64,000 bases of DNA, taken from NCBI GenBank assembly GCA_038380435.1, contig JAWZYU010000005.1, positions 41,438,001 to 41,502,000 on the forward strand, given 5' to 3'. Below the pieces are notes generated by a model. It was not told the origin of the DNA, searched no databases, and saw nothing but the letters and a program-made list of their open reading frames with translations. Shown here in pieces: positions 61,237 to 64,000 of this stretch. Numbering within the stretch: position 1 is the stretch's first letter; each line of letters begins with the position of its first letter. Made by a program: the position numbers and the translations under genes. Source of the stretch: Ryuthela nishihirai. Lineage: Eukaryota > Arthropoda > Arachnida > Araneae > Heptathelidae.

Positions 61237-62721
61237 TACAGTGTGATTCAAAATTCTTGGTCCAAACTTGAAGGGGTGATAAAACACAGCTAAACAAGCA
61301 CTTTTTGTCATACAAATGCATGGTCAGAATTTGCATTGAAGCGATGAAGCGCTAGAGGGCGCTTTCCAGTGAACACTTATAAGCGCTGGTTTTCGCCCTC
61401 GTCGTCATTTCTACATGGATTGCAGAATGGACGAATTGTTTCATGAATCAGGTGAAGGCGGACATGCATTTCATGTATGGAGCTGCAGACAGGAATGCGA
61501 GGGAAGCCCAAAGACCGTACCTGGAGCGCTTTCTGACTAGAAGCGTGCTTGATCATAAAACCTTTCAGTGATTGCACTGGTATCTGTACGAAACTTGCTC
61601 CTTTGTCAGCTGCTTGCAGGATACAGGGAATGCAAGGAGTGTGAGGATGCCACGTGTTACAGAGGAAATTTTACATAGGGTTGGAGATCGACCCGAATGT
61701 AGCACGCAAGCAATTTCACATGCCGTAAGTGTGCCCCAATCGAAGGTGTAGCAAGTTCTACGAGATGAACGATGACACCCCTACCATGCACAGAGGGTGC
61801 ACTCCTTGACACCTGCAGATTATCGGCCTCGTGTGGATTTTGCACAGTGGTTCCTGCAGCAGACTGTAGCACAACCGGACTTTGATGCACATGTCTTATT
61901 CACTGACGAATGCACTTTTACACGTGAGGGCATTTTTAATACTCGCAGTTCACATGTGTGGGCCACCATTAATCCGCATGACTTACGTCCACATTTGTAC
62001 CAGTGGCGTTTCTCCATAAATGTTTGGGCTGGAATCTTCCATGACCATTTGATTGGACCGTACCTTCTGCCAGCCCGACTGAAAGGGAGAAAGTACCTCC
62101 TATTTTTACAAGAAGTTTTGCGAGAATTACTGAACCCTGTTCCAGCAAACATTCAAACACGTATGTGGTTCCAACATGATGGAGCGCCACCCCATTTCAG
62201 CATGGATGTGCAGAACACCTTGGATGCAACATTTCCAGGATGATGAATTGGTCCGGGTGGTCCCATCGCTCGGTTGCCACGATTGCCCGATCTCTCATGT
62301 CTGGACTTTTTTCTATGGGGCCATATGAAAATCCTCATCTACGATAGCCCCATCGATTCCAATGAGGACCTCGTTGCCAGGATTTCTATTGCTGCTGCCG
62401 CTGTACGAGAAATGCCTGGTGTTTTTGCCGATGTATGCCAATCACTACATTGAAGGTGTGAAGCCTGCATTAATGTTGGCGGTTGCTCTTTTGAGCAGTT
62501 CCTGTAATTTGTTCAATAAAATTCTGTACTTTGTAATTTCTGCAATTGTTTTAAACCTCTTCTGTCATTCTTGTGTTTTTTCATTTCCTGATGCAGTAAT
62601 TGCTAACCCCTATCGCTTCGGCGCTTGAGTTTCGACCATACATTGTATGACGAAAAGTGCTTGTTTAGGTGTGTTCTATCACCCCTTAAAGTTTGGTGCA
62701 AGAGTTTTGAATCACCCTGTA
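61237..62721 (+). mobile_element. Mariner-like transposon, almost complete (1485 bp), in an RTE copy
   Basis: Terminal inverted repeats TACAGTGTGATTCAAAATTC and (reverse) TACAGGGTGATTCAAAACTC, each followed by AAGGGGTGAT, with TA target sites on both sides. The 148-codon ORF at 61797-62243 has SLTPADYRPRVDFAQWFLQQ, HVLFTDECTFTREGIFNTRS, NVWAGIFHDHLIGPYLLPAR and MWFQHDGAPPHFSMDVQ. The next codons hold two stops, and the frame then continues LDFFLWGHMKILIYDSPIDS to CINVGGCSFEQFL. Upstream FMYGAADRNAREAQRPYLER-like sequence is also interrupted. Few defects, so it is relatively young. Confidence 0.9.
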
Positions 62722-63655
62722 TAATCAATCATATTCTTATGCAGCCCATCAGGCGAAACCCATGTGTACTTATGTATGTTGTGGTGTTTGTAATAAGTGT
62801 TAGTTATTCTGAAACCATTGAGTTTACTTACCTGTGGGAGACATTGCCCATTGCCATTGCAGTTACCAATACCTAAAGGGCTATCGTCCCTCCCCAAATG
62901 TCAGTCAGTGGCAATTTTGGCATTGAAGTCACATAGAACAAGGGTAACATCTCCTTTCTTGACAGAATTCAAAATATCTTGAAGTTGTCTGTGAATCCTA
63001 TCCTTCTCATCCTCATTGGCATCCTCAGTGGGGGCATAACAGCAGATAACATTCAAGTCTTTAATGCTTGTCCGAAATTTTGCTGTAAGAAACCTTTAAT
63101 GCTCTCGTATCCTAGAAGAGCATCACTAGCGTGTCTGCTGAGAAGCAGACCCGTGCCTTGGTGATGCTTATTATCATTCCTCCATGAAATGAGAAATTTA
63201 AGATTATTTTTATAAACCTGACCTTTATCTGTCCATCTGGTCTCTTGCAAGCTGATAATATCTAAATTATAATGGAATTCTTGTGTGAGGACATCAAGAG
63301 AATAAGCTCTGTGCAGAGTCCTCACATTCCAACTATCTATGGAGAGAAAATGGTTAGTGGGATGTTTAAAGAAACTATGTTTATTGAGAGAGGGAATGCC
63401 GACAATATCAAACATCCCCCTAATTGCTGACATGGGGCAAAGACCCATTCCCCCCACCACTAAAGGCTGAAGCCATCTACACTGGAAGTCTTCCACCAAT
63501 GTAGAATTTGACGATGCCAATAGAAGCAAAGAGTTCAGGTGCCTGCGATGACCTCTTCTCAGGATTATCCACCAGCTGATAAACATATCCTGTGAATCTA
63601 TTCACTTGGGGCTGTCAACCACAAACAGAAGACACAGCAGAAGATTTTCCCTTCT

Positions 63656-64000
63656 TAGGGGGGCGGGGTAGCTTGCCAGGCTCGTAATCTGCAGTTCCCA
63701 GGTTTGAGTCCTAGCTGGGTCAGCATTGAGATTTATCTCCGCAAAAGTTCCTGCCCTGCCCATGGTCAGTAGGGGACACCGATGGGCTTGGAAAGGCCGC
63801 CATCTGTCAAATGGAACTTTAAGCTGTTGCTCCATGTGTGGGAAAACCATACCCTGTGCACATTGAAGAACACACTGGATGGCCTTGACGGGAGACTTCC
63901 ATCTGTCTGCCAACAGCTGTTCCAGTGGCCCCCCTCCCCCAACATTCTTTGAGCCTTCGGGGTCCTTGTAACCTGGCCATTTAGCCCATGGTGTGCAAAA
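63656..64000 (+). mobile_element. SINE family B, runs off window end
   Basis: Begins GGGGGGCGGGGTAGC, so part of box A is deleted relative to other copies. Box B (GGTTTGAGTCC) and the body to GTGTGCAAAA are present. It interrupts the 5' region of the minus-strand RTE copy, whose sequence stops at about 63655. Confidence 0.85.

Larger units (their letters stand above)
58562..63655 (-). mobile_element. RTE LINE, nearly full-length minus-strand copy, interrupted by SINE and mariner
   Basis: Reverse complement runs from the 5' leader (CTGTGTCTTCTGTTTGTGGT near 63630) through endonuclease ([30 protein letters not shown]), RT ([51 protein letters not shown]) to the 3' end near 58562. Subtracting SINE B (59780-60171) and the mariner (61237-62721) leaves about 3.2 kb. 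Short deletions and frameshifts are present. It lies about 210 bp downstream of CPT1 coding exon 6. Confidence 0.92.
58353..64000 (+). other. CPT1 intron after coding exon 6 (runs off window)
   Basis: Starts with GTAAGT; no acceptor with a CPT1 exon is seen before the window end. It is almost filled by one minus-strand RTE copy that carries a SINE and a mariner, and a second SINE that runs off the end. Confidence 0.8.

Noticed and set aside
1..64000. Bacterial features (operons, CRISPR, prophage, defence systems)
   Set aside because: Spliced exons and eukaryotic retroelements throughout; no direct-repeat/spacer array and no bacterial gene seen.

Overview
This window is eukaryotic, AT-rich and intron-dominated. 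It most likely comes from an arthropod, possibly a chelicerate; the species cannot be named from the sequence. The evidence is spliceosomal exons with GT-AG borders, tRNA-derived SINEs, RTE, Jockey-like and RNase-H-bearing LINEs, Penelope-like elements, and Tc1/mariner and hAT DNA transposons. No bacterial operons, CRISPR arrays or bacterial insertion sequences are present.

The only host gene I can support is the 5' half of a carnitine O-palmitoyltransferase 1 gene (CPT1) on the + strand. Six coding exons (12402-12542, 23871-24007, 34013-34190, 42785-42886, 54983-55120, 58275-58352) join in frame to give 258 residues. These cover the malonyl-CoA-sensing N-terminus, both outer-mitochondrial-membrane helices and the start of the acyltransferase domain. 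The catalytic part lies beyond 64000. A TATA-containing, CpG-bearing stretch at about 160-500 that ends in a GTAAGT donor may be the promoter and a noncoding first exon. Introns are mostly 8-12 kb, and almost everything else here is intronic repeat DNA.

Layout: 0-12.4 kb, putative promoter/exon 1, several SINEs and minus-strand RTE LINE copies. 12.5-23.9 kb, a Jockey-like fragment, two Tc1 elements (one split by a LINE fragment), minus-strand RTE pieces and a nearly full-length plus-strand RTE. 24-34 kb, a short hAT element, a Jockey-like ORF1, a Tc1 element, two minisatellites, a minus-strand RNase H LINE, an RTE and a mariner fragment. 34.2-42.8 kb, RTE fragments, a GT-rich minisatellite, SINEs, and an RTE copy carrying a foldback MITE. 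42.9-55 kb, a large block with two Penelope-like copies in opposite orientation, two oppositely oriented LTR-like modules with a conserved palindrome, a 0.57 kb tandem duplication, a hAT MITE, a third Penelope fragment and a Tc1 fragment. 55-64 kb, CPT1 exons 6 and 7, with exon 7 flanked by two long RTE copies in inverted orientation, one of which carries a SINE and a nearly complete mariner.

The most interesting signals concern how the repeats relate to one another. A tRNA-derived SINE shares its last ~31 bp with the RTE LINE 3' end, implying a LINE/SINE mobilisation pair. A 22-bp palindrome has stayed perfectly symmetric through paired CpG substitutions. Inverted RTE copies bracket CPT1 exon 7. 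A Penelope-like copy lies between inverted LTR-like repeats. I found no convincing undescribed protein-coding system. All transposon ORFs I could read are interrupted.
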